Position numbers and translations under genes: made by a program. DNA of 64,000 bases, taken from contig NZ_CAHP01000016.1 of the NCBI RefSeq assembly GCF_000294655.1, positions 1 through 64,000 on the forward strand. Direction: 5' to 3'. Below are positions 37,127 through 46,129 of this stretch, one piece after another. This DNA is from Magnetospirillum molischianum DSM 120 (GTDB lineage: Bacteria > Pseudomonadota > Alphaproteobacteria > Rhodospirillales > Magnetospirillaceae). The notes beneath the pieces were generated by a model. The model was given only the letters and a program-made list of their open reading frames with translations, was not told the DNA's origin and did no database searches. Positions within the stretch are counted from its first letter, which is position 1. Each line of letters starts with the position of its first letter.

Positions 37127-37686
37127 GAGGGTGCGCCCTTTAGTCGTCCTGTAGAAATCAAAACTAGTGCTGCTTTGCTCACATTGTGATAATGCGCCCT
37201 TAAAAAGGCAGCTTAGCATATCCAAACCACACAGATTTTCAAATTTACATTTGACTACTTACAAGTTTTACTAAAGACTTTTACCCTGAGTCTCCCGTAA
37301 GAATAACATGCTTGAAAACTATATCTTTCGGTCTGAGCGCCACCCCGCCGCAAGGATCCGCACAATAGTCGCCGCCACGCGAAGGCGGAAGTGGCGACGA
37401 GCCACCCCCTATCATGCTGAAATGAGGGGGGCCACATCGAAACCGCACATCGCTAACGATCCGGTCGTTATGACAGGATGGGATGGTTCCGCCACGCGCC
37501 TTGATAACGACAACCGATCCCTGTCTGGTGTTTGTGGTCGGCCCCACGACGATCATGACATCCCTCCTCACTCCGCCATTGAAACTCAAGCGCTGCGACA
37601 CCAAGTCTTGAATCGTTATAGGACGCCTTCGCCGCCAATGGTGGACGAAAGGAGTGCTCTCAGTTTCGGGTCGGAAGGAAAGAACA
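37127..37686. other. 560-nt non-coding region with tandem hairpins
   Basis: No convincing gene. It is AT-rich near the chemoreceptor promoter (37127-37310), then contains GTCGCCGCCAC / GTGGCGAC (37368-37398) and CCCCCT-at-CAT / ATG-AGGGGG (37401-37435) in tandem. Some frames stay open but have no ribosome site or coding character. May hold a small RNA or a long leader of the CBS gene. Confidence 0.4.
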
Positions 37687-38118
37687 ATGTCCGTCGCTGC
37701 TATTCTGGATATCAAAGGTCGTAATATCTTCACAATCCGGCCAGATCACTCGATCGCCGACGCTGCTGGTCTGCTGACAAGCAAAAAAGTCGGTGTCGCT
37801 GTCGTATGCGACACGTCGGGAGCTCTTCTCGGCGTCCTGTCCGAACGCGACATCGTTCATGGCATCAGCCAGTTCGGCAAGGCAGCGATCGATATGCCGG
37901 TTCGTAACATCATGTCGAGCCCGGTGGTAACCTGTTCGCCCACCGATTCGGTCAAAGGCGTTCTGCTGGTGATGACCGAGCGGCGCATCCGTCACCTTCC
38001 TGTCGTCGCCGATGGTCAGTTGCTTGGCATCGTCTCGATTGGCGACGCGGTTAGCTACCGCCTGCGTGAAACCCAACTTGAAGTCGGCGTCCTGCGCGAT
38101 TTTGCCGTGATCCGCTGA
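37687..38118 (+). CDS. CBS-domain pair protein
   Basis: 143 residues consisting of two CBS domains: IFTIRPDHSIADAAGLLTSK with GALLGVLSERDIVHG, and SSPVVTCSPTDSVKGVLLVM with GQLLGIVSIGDAV. CBS pairs bind adenosine nucleotides and usually regulate a partner. ATG at 37687 has GGAAGGA about 8 nt upstream; an earlier TTG-type extension has none. Followed by the phasin gene after 138 nt. Confidence 0.92.
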   Translation: MSVAAILDIKGRNIFTIRPDHSIADAAGLLTSKKVGVAVVCDTSGALLGVLSERDIVHGISQFGKAAIDMPVRNIMSSPVVTCSPTDSVKGVLLVMTERRIRHLPVVADGQLLGIVSIGDAVSYRLRETQLEVGVLRDFAVIR

Positions 38119-38256
38119 CCCTTTCCCGGTTTTTGCTGCATTGCGGAAAAATCAAGTTGCACTGGGTCGCCAAAGGGCTAAAGTGACCCAATGCTGCACT
38201 GCACAATGACGTGTGTCGGCGACGACCCGCTTTGTGATATTTGGAAAGGATCTGTG

Positions 38257-38607
38257 ATGAGCTTTAAAATCGACGGATTCGAGACATTCGTCTCGTTCAG
38301 CAAAGACAATGCCGACGCCTTGAGCAAAAGCAGCGCCGCCAGCGTCAAGGCAATTGAAGACATCGCCAAGGCGCAGCAGGCGGTTCTGGCTCGCTCAATC
38401 GACAAGGCCGACGCGGCCTTCAAGGCACTGTTCGCGGTAAAAAGTCCGGCCGAATTCGCCGAGCTTCAGACCCGTCTGGCCCGGCAGTCGGTCGAGGACG
38501 CTATCCTCGAATCGCGCAAGCTGGCAGAGGTCGCCACAACCGCCGTTTCCGCCGTGCTGGAACCGTTGAATACCCGCTTTGCCGAGGGGGCCAAGAAGGC
38601 CGCCTGA
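38257..38607 (+). CDS. Phasin family protein
   Basis: 116 residues, amphipathic helices throughout: MSFKIDGFETFVSFSKDNAD, AFKALFAVKSPAEFAELQTR, QSVEDAILESRKLAEVATTA, the pattern of phasins that coat polyhydroxyalkanoate granules. ATG at 38257 with AAAGGA 6 nt upstream. No PHA synthase gene is in the window. The end TRFAEGAKKAA is typical. Confidence 0.88.
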   Translation: MSFKIDGFETFVSFSKDNADALSKSSAASVKAIEDIAKAQQAVLARSIDKADAAFKALFAVKSPAEFAELQTRLARQSVEDAILESRKLAEVATTAVSAVLEPLNTRFAEGAKKAA

Positions 38608-38615
38608 TCCCTAAC

Positions 38616-38662
38616 GACAAACGCCTCCCGGTTTCCTCTGGCCGAGCCGGGGGGAGTTTGTC
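38616..38662. terminator. Bidirectional hairpin between phasin and radical SAM genes
   Basis: GACAAACGCCTCCCGG pairs imperfectly with CCGGGGGGAGTTTGTC across a 15-nt loop, filling the 55-nt space between the converging genes. Confidence 0.55.
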
Positions 38663-39751
38663 TCATTCCCCCAGGCGCACCGGCTGACGCCGAGACCCCC
38701 AATCGCCGGGGCGGGGTTCAAACAATCCGGCCAATCGGGTACCGCAGGCGCAGCATCCCCCGCTCGCCGTCAAGGCCCATCCCGTAAGCCGGTACCAATC
38801 GCGTTCGATCAATCTGGCACCGCAGATTGCGCAACACGTACTGGCCCCTTCGACATCGTGAACATTCCCGGTATAGACGTGGTTCAGACCGTTGGCCAAG
38901 GCAATCCGGCGTGCACGAGCCAAAACCGCCGGATCGGTCGCGAGGTGGTCGCGCATTTTCCAGTCCGGGTGAAATGCCGACAAATGCAGCGGCACATCCG
39001 GCCCCAGCGCATTGGCGATCCAACTCGACAACGCCTCGATTTCAGCGGGAGAATCGTTCTCCCCCGGAATAACTAACGTCGTGATCTCGACCCAGGTTGG
39101 GGTGTCGTGAACCAGCCAGCGCAAGGTTTCCTTGACCGGCTCCAACCGCCCACCGCACAGGCGGCGGTAGAAATCGTCTGAAAATGCTTTCAGATCGACA
39201 TTGGCCGCGTCTATTTCAGTAAAAAAATCGTTCCGGGCCACCGCATTGATATAGCCTGCCGTCACCGCCACGGTCTTCAGCCCGCGCTCGTGACAAGCCT
39301 GAGCGACATCGGTGGCGTATTCCAGAAACACAACGGGATCGTTGTAGGTGAAGGCGACCGACCGACAGCCCAACTGCACCGCCGCCTCGGCGATCGCCTC
39401 AGGCGAGGCGGAATCGTTCAGCCGGTCAACGGTGCTGGCCCTCGTAACGTCCCAATTCTGGCAGAACGTACACGTCAAGTTGCATCCAGCCGTGCCAAAC
39501 GACAGAACCGGAGTGCCGGGCAGGAAGTGATTGAGCGGTTTCTTCTCGATCGGATCGATGCAAAACCCCGACGAACGGCCATAGGTGGTCAAAACCACCC
39601 CCGCCGTCGTCGCAGCCCGTACAAAGCATAGGCCGCGCTGCCCCTCTCGTAGAACGCAAAGACGGGGACAAACATTGCACTGCACCCGGCCGTCATCAAG
39701 GTGATGCCAATGGCGCGCCGGATGCGAAGAGCCGTGGATGGCATTATTCAT
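38663..39751 (-). CDS. amrS: AmmeMemoRadiSam system radical SAM enzyme
   Basis: 362 residues from ATG 39751 (MNNAIHGSSHPARHWHHLDD). The SAM-cluster motif CNLTCTFCQNWD is present, with N-terminal CNVCPRLC and FCIDPIEKKPLNHF, and a C-terminal zinc-ribbon-like part (CCAICG and CCACG). In this conserved three-part system the enzyme is found with MEMO1-like and AMMECR1-like proteins; the reaction is not established. It is divergent from the gene encoding both partners, 51 nt apart. The frame stays open far upstream but the family N-terminus sets this start. Confidence 0.94.
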   Translation of the reverse strand: MNNAIHGSSHPARHWHHLDDGRVQCNVCPRLCVLREGQRGLCFVRAATTAGVVLTTYGRSSGFCIDPIEKKPLNHFLPGTPVLSFGTAGCNLTCTFCQNWDVTRASTVDRLNDSASPEAIAEAAVQLGCRSVAFTYNDPVVFLEYATDVAQACHERGLKTVAVTAGYINAVARNDFFTEIDAANVDLKAFSDDFYRRLCGGRLEPVKETLRWLVHDTPTWVEITTLVIPGENDSPAEIEALSSWIANALGPDVPLHLSAFHPDWKMRDHLATDPAVLARARRIALANGLNHVYTGNVHDVEGASTCCAICGARLIERDWYRLTGWALTASGGCCACGTRLAGLFEPRPGDWGSRRQPVRLGE

Positions 39752-39802
39752 GACTGAAGAGTACCATGAAAACGAGCAAAAAGCTCGAGAGAGGCAGAGC
39801 AA

Positions 39803-41176
39803 GTGACTGCAATTCGTCTCCCCGCTTTCGCCGGACAGTTTTACCCCTCCGATCCGATCGCAATCCGCCATCAGATTGCAACGATGCTCGCCACCGCGCC
39901 GCATGCCCGAGCGACCACTCCGAAGGCGATCATCGTCCCTCATGCCGGCTGGGTCTATTCCGGCCCGATCGCCGCTGCCGCGTATGCCCAGTTGGTTCCG
40001 GCACGAGGACGGGTGCGGCGAGTGGTGCTCTTGGGGCCGTCGCATCGGATCGCGTTGCGTGGGCTGGCTCTGTGCGACGCCGAAGCCTGGGCCTCGCCGC
40101 TGGGGCAGGTTCTCTTGGACCGGGACAGCGCTTTGCGGCTGACGACTCTCCCCGATCACAGCATCTCTGACCCGGCTCATGCCCAGGAACATGCATTGGA
40201 AGTTCAACTTCCCTTCCTCCAAGCGGTTCTGGGAGACGATTTCCGCTTGCTGCCGATCCTCGTCGGCGAAGCTTCAGCTGAAATCGTCGCGGCAACGCTC
40301 GACACCGTTTGGGGAGACTCCGAGACCTTGATCGTGGTCTCGACCGACCTGTCACATTATCTCGATTACGAGTCCTGCCGCCGGCAAGACAGCGGCACAG
40401 CCGCCGCAATCGAACGGTTCGATGGGACCGAACTGGCCCTCGACTCAGCCTGCGGACGAAACCCACTGGCCGGGCTGTTGCTGGCGGCGCAGCGGCGGGG
40501 AATGAAGATTGATCGCCTCGACCTGCGCAATTCCGGCGATACGGCCGGTTCCCGCGACCGCGTGGTCGGCTATGGTGCCTGGGCCTTATATGAAACAGGT
40601 GGCGACGTTGAGGCAATCCGGGCGATCGGCCCTACTCTGCTCGATCTGGCCTGGAGTTCGATCCGTCACGGACTAATTCATGGAACGCCCGCATCGGCAC
40701 CATCCGAGCGTTCGGGACACCTCGATGCCGCCGGAGCCGCCTTTGTCACCTTGACGCGTCGGGGCTTGTTGCGCGGCTGCATCGGTTCACCAAACGCCTG
40801 GCGTTCGCTGGCAGAGGATATCACCGATAACGCCTTCAAAGCCGCCTTTCGCGACCCGCGCTTTCCGCCCCTGACTGAAGCCGAGTTGGAGGAATTGACC
40901 GTTTCGATATCGGTCTTAACCCCGCCGGTCGCGATGCACTTCACCAACGAAGCCGACTTGCTGGCCCAATTACGGCCGCGCCGAGACGGCCTCATCATTG
41001 AGGATGGCGGACGGCGGGCACTTTTTCTGCCCTCGGTATGGGAGCAATTGCCCGAGCGCCACGCCTTCCTCGCCCACCTGAAAGCGAAGGCGGGCCTGGA
41101 TACGAAACACTGGTCGGCATCGTTCCACGCCAGCCGGTTCGAGGCGGTTGAGATCGGCAAGACGGCGGACGTCTGA
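39803..41176 (+). CDS. AmmeMemoRadiSam system protein B and A fusion (MEMO1-AMMECR1)
   Basis: 457 residues joining two partners. Residues 1-270 are MEMO1-like (dioxygenase-like fold): IIVPHAGWVYSGPIAAAAY, LLGPSHRIALRG, VVSTDLSHYLDY and NSGDTAGSRDRVVGY, with His residues in the first three motifs positioned as metal ligands. Residues about 275-457 are AMMECR1-like with the hallmark LLRGCIGSPNAWRSL and SISVLTPP. The start is GTG 39803. Divergent from the radical SAM gene, so the full system is encoded within 2.5 kb. Confidence 0.95.
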   Translation: MTAIRLPAFAGQFYPSDPIAIRHQIATMLATAPHARATTPKAIIVPHAGWVYSGPIAAAAYAQLVPARGRVRRVVLLGPSHRIALRGLALCDAEAWASPLGQVLLDRDSALRLTTLPDHSISDPAHAQEHALEVQLPFLQAVLGDDFRLLPILVGEASAEIVAATLDTVWGDSETLIVVSTDLSHYLDYESCRRQDSGTAAAIERFDGTELALDSACGRNPLAGLLLAAQRRGMKIDRLDLRNSGDTAGSRDRVVGYGAWALYETGGDVEAIRAIGPTLLDLAWSSIRHGLIHGTPASAPSERSGHLDAAGAAFVTLTRRGLLRGCIGSPNAWRSLAEDITDNAFKAAFRDPRFPPLTEAELEELTVSISVLTPPVAMHFTNEADLLAQLRPRRDGLIIEDGGRRALFLPSVWEQLPERHAFLAHLKAKAGLDTKHWSASFHASRFEAVEIGKTADV

Positions 41177-41200
41177 CGACGCCCGCCCGCCATCGCCGGA

Positions 41201-42604
41201 TCAGAGGACCCGGATGTTGCGGAACTGCCAGGGATCGCTGGTGTCGATGTCCTCGGGGAACAAGGTGCCGCGCCCGTCGAGCGGGGTCCAGTCGGTATAG
41301 GCTCCGACCACTGGCCCAAGGTAAGGACGGCAGATTTCGAGAATGCGCCGGAAATCGATCTCGTCCGGCTCCACGATGCCGCGCTGGGGATTTTCCATCA
41401 CCCACACCATCCCGGCCAGAACGGCAACGGTCACCTGTAGGCTGGTGGCATTATTGTGCGGCGCAAGCGAGCGGGCCTCACCGACGGAAAGCTGCGAGCC
41501 GTACCAATAGGCTCCCTTGGCGTGACCGGCCAGCAGAACGCCCAATTCATCGATACCGCCGGTAATCTCGGACATCATCAGCCGCTGACGTGGCTGCTGA
41601 ACCCACTCCTTGCCCGCCAGTTCATGAACCGATTTCACCGCATCGTCGCACGGGTGATAGGCGTAGTGGCAGGTCGGACGATACGTCACCGTGTCGCCCT
41701 CGCGCACCGTCAGGTAATCCGAAATCGAGATCGCCTCGCTGTGGGTGATCAGGAAACCATGGAACGGCCCTTCGGTCGGGGTCCAGGTCCGCACCTGCTG
41801 ACTGGCACCGGGACGCATCAGATAAATCGCGCTATCGCAGCCGAAATCGTGGCGGCGGCCATCGGCGGGCAGGGCCTTTTCATGCGATCCCCACCCCAGT
41901 TCGACAGGCTGGCAGCCTTCACCAACGAAGCCGTCGATCGACCAGGTATTAACGAACTCGCCCCTTTCCTTGGGCCGGTCGGCAACCTGGGTATCGCGCT
42001 CGGCGACATGGATGACCTTGACACCAAGGCGCTGCGCCAGCGCGGCCCACCCGGCGCGGTCGGCCGGAATGGCCTCCGTCACGCCGGTATCGGCGGCGAC
42101 GTTCAACAGAGCCTGCTTGACGAAGTGCGACACCAGCCCCGGATTGGCACCGTGAGTGATCAACGCGGTCGAAGCCGGCCCGTCGCAGCGCTGCCTCATC
42201 ATCGTCTCGCGCAGGGCATAGTTGGTGCGGTGGCTGGGGCTGAGAGAGGGATCGGTATAACCACCCGGCCACGGCTCGATGCAGGTATCGAGATACAGCA
42301 CGCCGAGTTCGCGGCACAGCCCGACAAGAGCCACCGACGACACATCGACAGAAAGATTGAGCAGAAAGTCGCCTTTACCCAACATCGCCGACAGACGCGG
42401 GCGATAGTCTTCTTGCGTCAGAGCCTGATTGATGAAGCGCAGCTCATATTCGTTGGCGACGTCATGACCACGTTCGTCGGCCGTGATGATAGTGATCCGG
42501 GTAGGATCAATGTCAATATGGCGCAGGATCAGCGGCATAACCCCCTGTCCGATGCTGCCGAATCCTATCACCACCAATCGTCCGTCAAACGCGATATGCT
42601 TCAT
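41201..42604 (-). CDS. hss: Homospermidine synthase
   Basis: 467 residues. Makes homospermidine from putrescine (and spermidine or a second putrescine) with NAD as cofactor; homospermidine is a major polyamine in many Alphaproteobacteria. Visible: RLVVIGFGSIGQGVMPLIL (dinucleotide site), DTCIEPWPGGYTDPSLSPSH, LITHGANPGLVSHFVKQAL and VMENPQRGIVEPDEIDF, all typical of bacterial Hss. Convergent with the MEMO1-AMMECR1 fusion gene. Confidence 0.96.
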   Translation of the reverse strand: MKHIAFDGRLVVIGFGSIGQGVMPLILRHIDIDPTRITIITADERGHDVANEYELRFINQALTQEDYRPRLSAMLGKGDFLLNLSVDVSSVALVGLCRELGVLYLDTCIEPWPGGYTDPSLSPSHRTNYALRETMMRQRCDGPASTALITHGANPGLVSHFVKQALLNVAADTGVTEAIPADRAGWAALAQRLGVKVIHVAERDTQVADRPKERGEFVNTWSIDGFVGEGCQPVELGWGSHEKALPADGRRHDFGCDSAIYLMRPGASQQVRTWTPTEGPFHGFLITHSEAISISDYLTVREGDTVTYRPTCHYAYHPCDDAVKSVHELAGKEWVQQPRQRLMMSEITGGIDELGVLLAGHAKGAYWYGSQLSVGEARSLAPHNNATSLQVTVAVLAGMVWVMENPQRGIVEPDEIDFRRILEICRPYLGPVVGAYTDWTPLDGRGTLFPEDIDTSDPWQFRNIRVL

Positions 42605-43160
42605 CTTATCTAGTCTCCACTGGGCAAGCGGTTCCCGTCCATTAAGGTTGCCGAACCAAACATGACATCAAAACCCGCTCCCCCGCGAAGGGGAGGGTTT
42701 GGGCGCGTAACGCGTCGGCGGCAGGCGACCGGATAGACCAGCCTTACCTGTCCGCCGTCACATACTTTTTTCAATTTTTGGGATACAGGCCCGTTGACGG
42801 GTCACAACCATGTCCACCTCCCTTTCGGGGACCGGCCCGAATTTAAGCCGGCTTCTCCAAAAAGGACGCGATCGTCGTTGCATAACCCCACTGGGCCATA
42901 GGCACGTGCGTGTGCGTCTCTCAACTACTGTATAGCTGCGCAGAGGCCGTCATGCAAGTGACAATCCCCACCTTCCGCAGAACGCGGTTTGCATACGGGC
43001 GATATCCGAGATAGGATCGAGCTTCCAGCTCATAAAGCTGTGATCGGAAAAGACGCCCGGATCGACGCTGACTTGGCATCACACCGCCAATGCCGCGACT
43101 TAACGGCACCGTTCCGCTGTTATTACAGAACAGAACCTCGACAAACTGCGGTAAGTCCCA
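42605..43160. other. 555-nt non-coding region with several hairpins
   Basis: No gene found. It contains AAACCC-gc-TCCCC / GGGGAGGGTTT (42671-42700), CCCGT-tg-ACGGG (near 42790) and CCGGC / GCCGG (about 42833-42853), and a weak ribosome site before 43161. The open frames here have atypical composition and no start signals. Promoters of hss and the regulator must lie here but cannot be assigned. Confidence 0.4.
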
Positions 43161-43595
43161 ATGAACGCTGTGTCTCCTTATCGTGTTTTAGTCGTTGACG
43201 ACGATGCGGGGGACGTAGCCCTGGTCTCGCAGGCAATCGGGGAAGGTCCATTCCCTTGTATCGTCGAACGGGCGCGTGACGGCATCGAAGCGCTGGAGCG
43301 ACTGCGCCCGCCTTTAAACGACGACGATATCGACATGCCACACTTGGTGCTGCTCGACATCAATATGCCGCGCAAGGGCGGCATCCAGGTGCTTGAGGAA
43401 ATCCGCGCCGACCCCCTGCTGAACCACCTCCCTGTAGTGGTGATGTCAACCTCGACATCGGAATGGGACATCGCCACCGCCTATCGCGCCGGAGCCTGCG
43501 GCTACATCGCCAAGCCGATGGAGATTGACGATCTGTTCCGGGCGATTCACGGCGTCGAGGCTTATTGGTTTGGCGTGGTGCGGCGACCGGACTAA
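43161..43595 (+). CDS. Stand-alone CheY/Rcp1-like response regulator
   Basis: 144 residues, receiver domain only: VLVVDDDAGDVALVSQAIGE, phospho-acceptor Asp in LVLLDINMPRKGG, VVVMSTSTSEWD, YIAKPMEIDDL. The pattern fits the Rcp1-type receivers that work with phytochrome- or PAS-kinases. No kinase gene is adjacent. The ATG has only a weak GGTAAG upstream. Confidence 0.9.
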   Translation: MNAVSPYRVLVVDDDAGDVALVSQAIGEGPFPCIVERARDGIEALERLRPPLNDDDIDMPHLVLLDINMPRKGGIQVLEEIRADPLLNHLPVVVMSTSTSEWDIATAYRAGACGYIAKPMEIDDLFRAIHGVEAYWFGVVRRPD

Positions 43596-43652
43596 CCCTC
43601 GCCCCCTCCCCCACCCAGACCACTTCTATACCCAAAGTTATGTTCACCAATA

Positions 43653-43670
43653 TGTCACTTCGCTGTGACA
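43653..43670. promoter_or_regulatory. Perfect dyad upstream of the rnf operon
   Basis: TGTCAC-ttcgct-GTGACA, with 6-bp arms and a 6-bp spacer, lies about 310 nt before apbE. It is symmetrical like a regulator site, but the half-sites are not those of CRP (TGTGA), FNR (TTGAT) or a NifA activator (TGT-N10-ACA; here N12). The rest of 43596-43975 includes a small hairpin with a T6 run (43846-43870) that may terminate the upstream regulator gene. Confidence 0.4.
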
Positions 43671-43975
43671 GGGATGGGTGACGAAATTTTGTGGCGTTTT
43701 TCGCATCATTTTCGGTTAAACATGCCAGCCATGCGGCTGGGGTGCGTTGCACAATGGCTGAATTCGGGAGAATTCTGCCAATCTGTAATGGTTCATCCGA
43801 TGGCGGTCAGGGGTAGGTAGGACTTGAACCGCGCTTTTGGGTAGCCTAGGATGCACCTAGACGCTTTTTTGGGCATGTTTGACAACGTGACTAAGATTTA
43901 AGCATATCCATCCATCCTGGAGCGGCGGCACCCGCCCTGGGACCAGGATGTTCGCTGGAGGAGGGCTGAGGTTCT

Positions 43976-44977
43976 ATGACCGTCCGTATCAACCGCCGTC
44001 GTGCCATTACCGTGCTGGCCGCCGCCGCCGGTCTGCCGCTAATCTGGCAGGCGAGCCAGGCGCACGCCGCCCGACTGATCCGTTGGGAAGGCACCACTCT
44101 CGGCGCGCCCTCGACCATTCAGCTCTATCATACCGATGAGACCAAGGCCCGCGCCGCCATTGCCGCTGGCTTGGACGAGTTGGCCCGGCTGGAATCGATC
44201 TTCAGCGTCTATCGCGCTGATTCCGCGATCACTGCGCTGAACCGCGACGGTCGCCTGGACAATGCTCCGGTCGAGCTGATCGAGATGCTGACCCATGCCC
44301 GCGATCTGGCGAAGATCAGCGATGGCGTCTACGATCCGACGGTTCAGCCGGTGTGGCAGCTGTATTTCAGCCACTTCACGAGCAACAATCCCGACCCCGC
44401 CGGTCCCGCCGCCGCCGATATGGCCAAGGCGTTGGCTTTGGTCGATTGGCGCGGCATCGAGATCGATCCGATCAACCGCACCATCGTCCTGGCTCGTCCT
44501 GGCATGGCGGTAACGCTGAATTCCGGCGCCCAGGGCTACATCACCGACCGCGTTGCGGCCGTGCTGCGCAGCCACGGCTTCGTCAACATGCTGGTCGATA
44601 TGGGCGAGCCCCGCGCGCTCTCGACCAAGCCGGATGGTTCGGCGTGGCGGATTGGCATTGCCAACCCGGCCGATCCCTCGCGCGCCATCACCGAAATCGA
44701 TGTCGTTGACAAGGCTGTCTCGACCTCGGGCGGCTATGGCACCCTGTTCGACGATGCAGGTCAGTTTACCCACCTGATCGACACCCGTACCGGCAAGACC
44801 GCACCGGCTATGGTGGGTGTTTCGGTGATTGCGGACAACGCCACCACGGCCGACGGCTTATCGACCGCGCTTTTGCTGGCTCCGGTCGAACGGCGTCAAG
44901 AGATCCTGCGCGCCGCCGGTGGCCTGACGGCAATCTTTGTCACTCCCGATGGTGTCACCGCGACGGTGACGGCCTAA
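43976..44977 (+). CDS. apbE: FAD:protein FMN transferase (ApbE / RnfF)
   Basis: Covalently attaches FMN to Ser/Thr of SGAT-type motifs, here most likely in RnfD and RnfG. The 333 residues begin with a twin-arginine-like export signal (MTVRINRRRAITVLAAAAG), followed by LGAPSTIQLYHTDETK, FSVYRADSAITALN, NSGAQGYITDRVAAVL and VSTSGGYGTLFDD with THLIDTRTGK, matching ApbE. First gene of the Rnf operon, where R. capsulatus has rnfF with the same function. Confidence 0.96.
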   Translation: MTVRINRRRAITVLAAAAGLPLIWQASQAHAARLIRWEGTTLGAPSTIQLYHTDETKARAAIAAGLDELARLESIFSVYRADSAITALNRDGRLDNAPVELIEMLTHARDLAKISDGVYDPTVQPVWQLYFSHFTSNNPDPAGPAAADMAKALALVDWRGIEIDPINRTIVLARPGMAVTLNSGAQGYITDRVAAVLRSHGFVNMLVDMGEPRALSTKPDGSAWRIGIANPADPSRAITEIDVVDKAVSTSGGYGTLFDDAGQFTHLIDTRTGKTAPAMVGVSVIADNATTADGLSTALLLAPVERRQEILRAAGGLTAIFVTPDGVTATVTA

Positions 44978-45012
44978 AAGGGACAGACTTATTTGAAAGG
45001 CGGCATGGAGAC

Positions 45013-45525
45013 ATGAGCCAGGGACTGGACCACACAGCGACGCCGAGAGGCGACAACACCATCGAGGCAATCGCCAAGGTGGTGGCCTTTGAACGCGGTC
45101 TGGCCGTTCTCGAACCGGAACCGACCGGCTCTTGTAACGGCTGTATGTCGGCGGCGCTGTGCGGCACCAAGACCGGCAACACCTCCCGGCTGCTGGCCAA
45201 GCGCTTTACCCTGGCCAACAGCGCCGGACTTAGTATCGGCGACCGGGTGGTGGTCGGCCTGGGCGGCGGCTCGCTGCTGCGGGCGTCGGTCACCGCCTAC
45301 GCCATTCCGCTGCTGACCATGCTGGTGGCGATGGTGACCATCGACCAGATGGGTGGCGGAGAAACCCGGACCATGGTGGGGGCCGTCGCCGGATTGGGGC
45401 TGGGGATCGTGATCGCCCGGCTGTCCGCGACCCACCTTGCCAACCGGGGGGATTTGTCTCCCCGCTTTATCCGCCGCGCCTACGGCCCAGGCCCGGGCGA
45501 AAGCTGCCATACCGATCTCGGGTGA
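45013..45525 (+). CDS. rseC: RseC/MucC-family SoxR-reducing system protein
   Basis: 170 residues. N-terminal Cys-rich segment (SCNGCMSAALCGTKTGN), two TM helices (about residues 94-112 and 120-138) and a cytoplasmic tail. RseC homologues in rnf/rsx operons take part in electron transfer by the Rnf/Rsx complex and in SoxR reduction. Placed between apbE and rnfA, 10 nt from the latter. Confidence 0.88.
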   Translation: MSQGLDHTATPRGDNTIEAIAKVVAFERGLAVLEPEPTGSCNGCMSAALCGTKTGNTSRLLAKRFTLANSAGLSIGDRVVVGLGGGSLLRASVTAYAIPLLTMLVAMVTIDQMGGGETRTMVGAVAGLGLGIVIARLSATHLANRGDLSPRFIRRAYGPGPGESCHTDLG

Positions 45526-45535
45526 GGGATATTCG

Positions 45536-46117
45536 ATGCACGATTTACTGCTGCTGATCGTCGGAGCGGCTCTGGTCAACAACGTTGTGCTGGCCCGCTT
45601 CCTGGGCCTGTGTTCGTTCATGGGTGTGACGACCAAGCAGGAAACCGCCGTAGGCATGAGTCTGGCGACCACCTTCGTCATCACCGTGTCTTGCATGGGC
45701 GACTGGGCGGTCGAAAAATATCTGCTTGAGCCTTATGATGTTGGCTTCCTGCGCACCGTTACCTTTATTCTGGTTATCGCCGCTGCGGTTCAGTTCACCG
45801 AACTGACCGTGCGCAAGGTGTCGCCGACATTGTTCAAGACGCTGGGCATCTATCTGCCGCTGATCACCACCAACTGCGCCGTGTTGGGCCTCGCGCTGTT
45901 GCTGGTCGAAGGCAAGATGAGCTTCGTCAACGCCACCCTGTTCGGGTTCGCCTCGGCCCTGGGCTATAGCTTGGTGATGGTCATCTTTGCCGGTCTGCGC
46001 GAACGTATCGCGCTCGCCTCGGTGCCCCGCCTGTTCGCCGGCCCGCCGGTCGGCTTTATCACCGCCAGCCTGCTTGCCCTTGCCTTCATGGGCTTTTCCG
46101 GCATGGCCACCAACTAG
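45536..46117 (+). CDS. rnfA: Rnf electron transport complex subunit A
   Basis: 193 residues, six TM helices. NNVVLARFLGLCSFMGVTTK and LITTNCAVLGLALLLV carry the Cys residues that bind an iron-sulphur cluster shared with RnfE in the membrane. ATG at 45536 with AGGG 7 nt upstream; longer frames overlap rseC. Forms the core of the membrane ferredoxin:NAD+ oxidoreductase. Confidence 0.97.
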   Translation: MHDLLLLIVGAALVNNVVLARFLGLCSFMGVTTKQETAVGMSLATTFVITVSCMGDWAVEKYLLEPYDVGFLRTVTFILVIAAAVQFTELTVRKVSPTLFKTLGIYLPLITTNCAVLGLALLLVEGKMSFVNATLFGFASALGYSLVMVIFAGLRERIALASVPRLFAGPPVGFITASLLALAFMGFSGMATN

Positions 46118-46129
46118 GGAGATGACGCC

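Noticed and set aside
37281-37733. Open frames on both strands in the region before the CBS gene
   Set aside because: They lack ribosome sites, have atypical composition and run into the CBS gene; hairpins fill the region.
42921-43198. Short open frames between hss and the receiver gene
   Set aside because: No start signals, no recognisable motif, and overlap with the receiver gene start.
43801-43835. GGACTTGAACC on the plus strand, which reads on the minus strand like the T-loop of a tRNA
   Set aside because: The would-be T stem (CGCGG with CCTAC) pairs at only two of five positions and no anticodon or acceptor stem is present, so it is not a tRNA; a degenerate remnant cannot be excluded.
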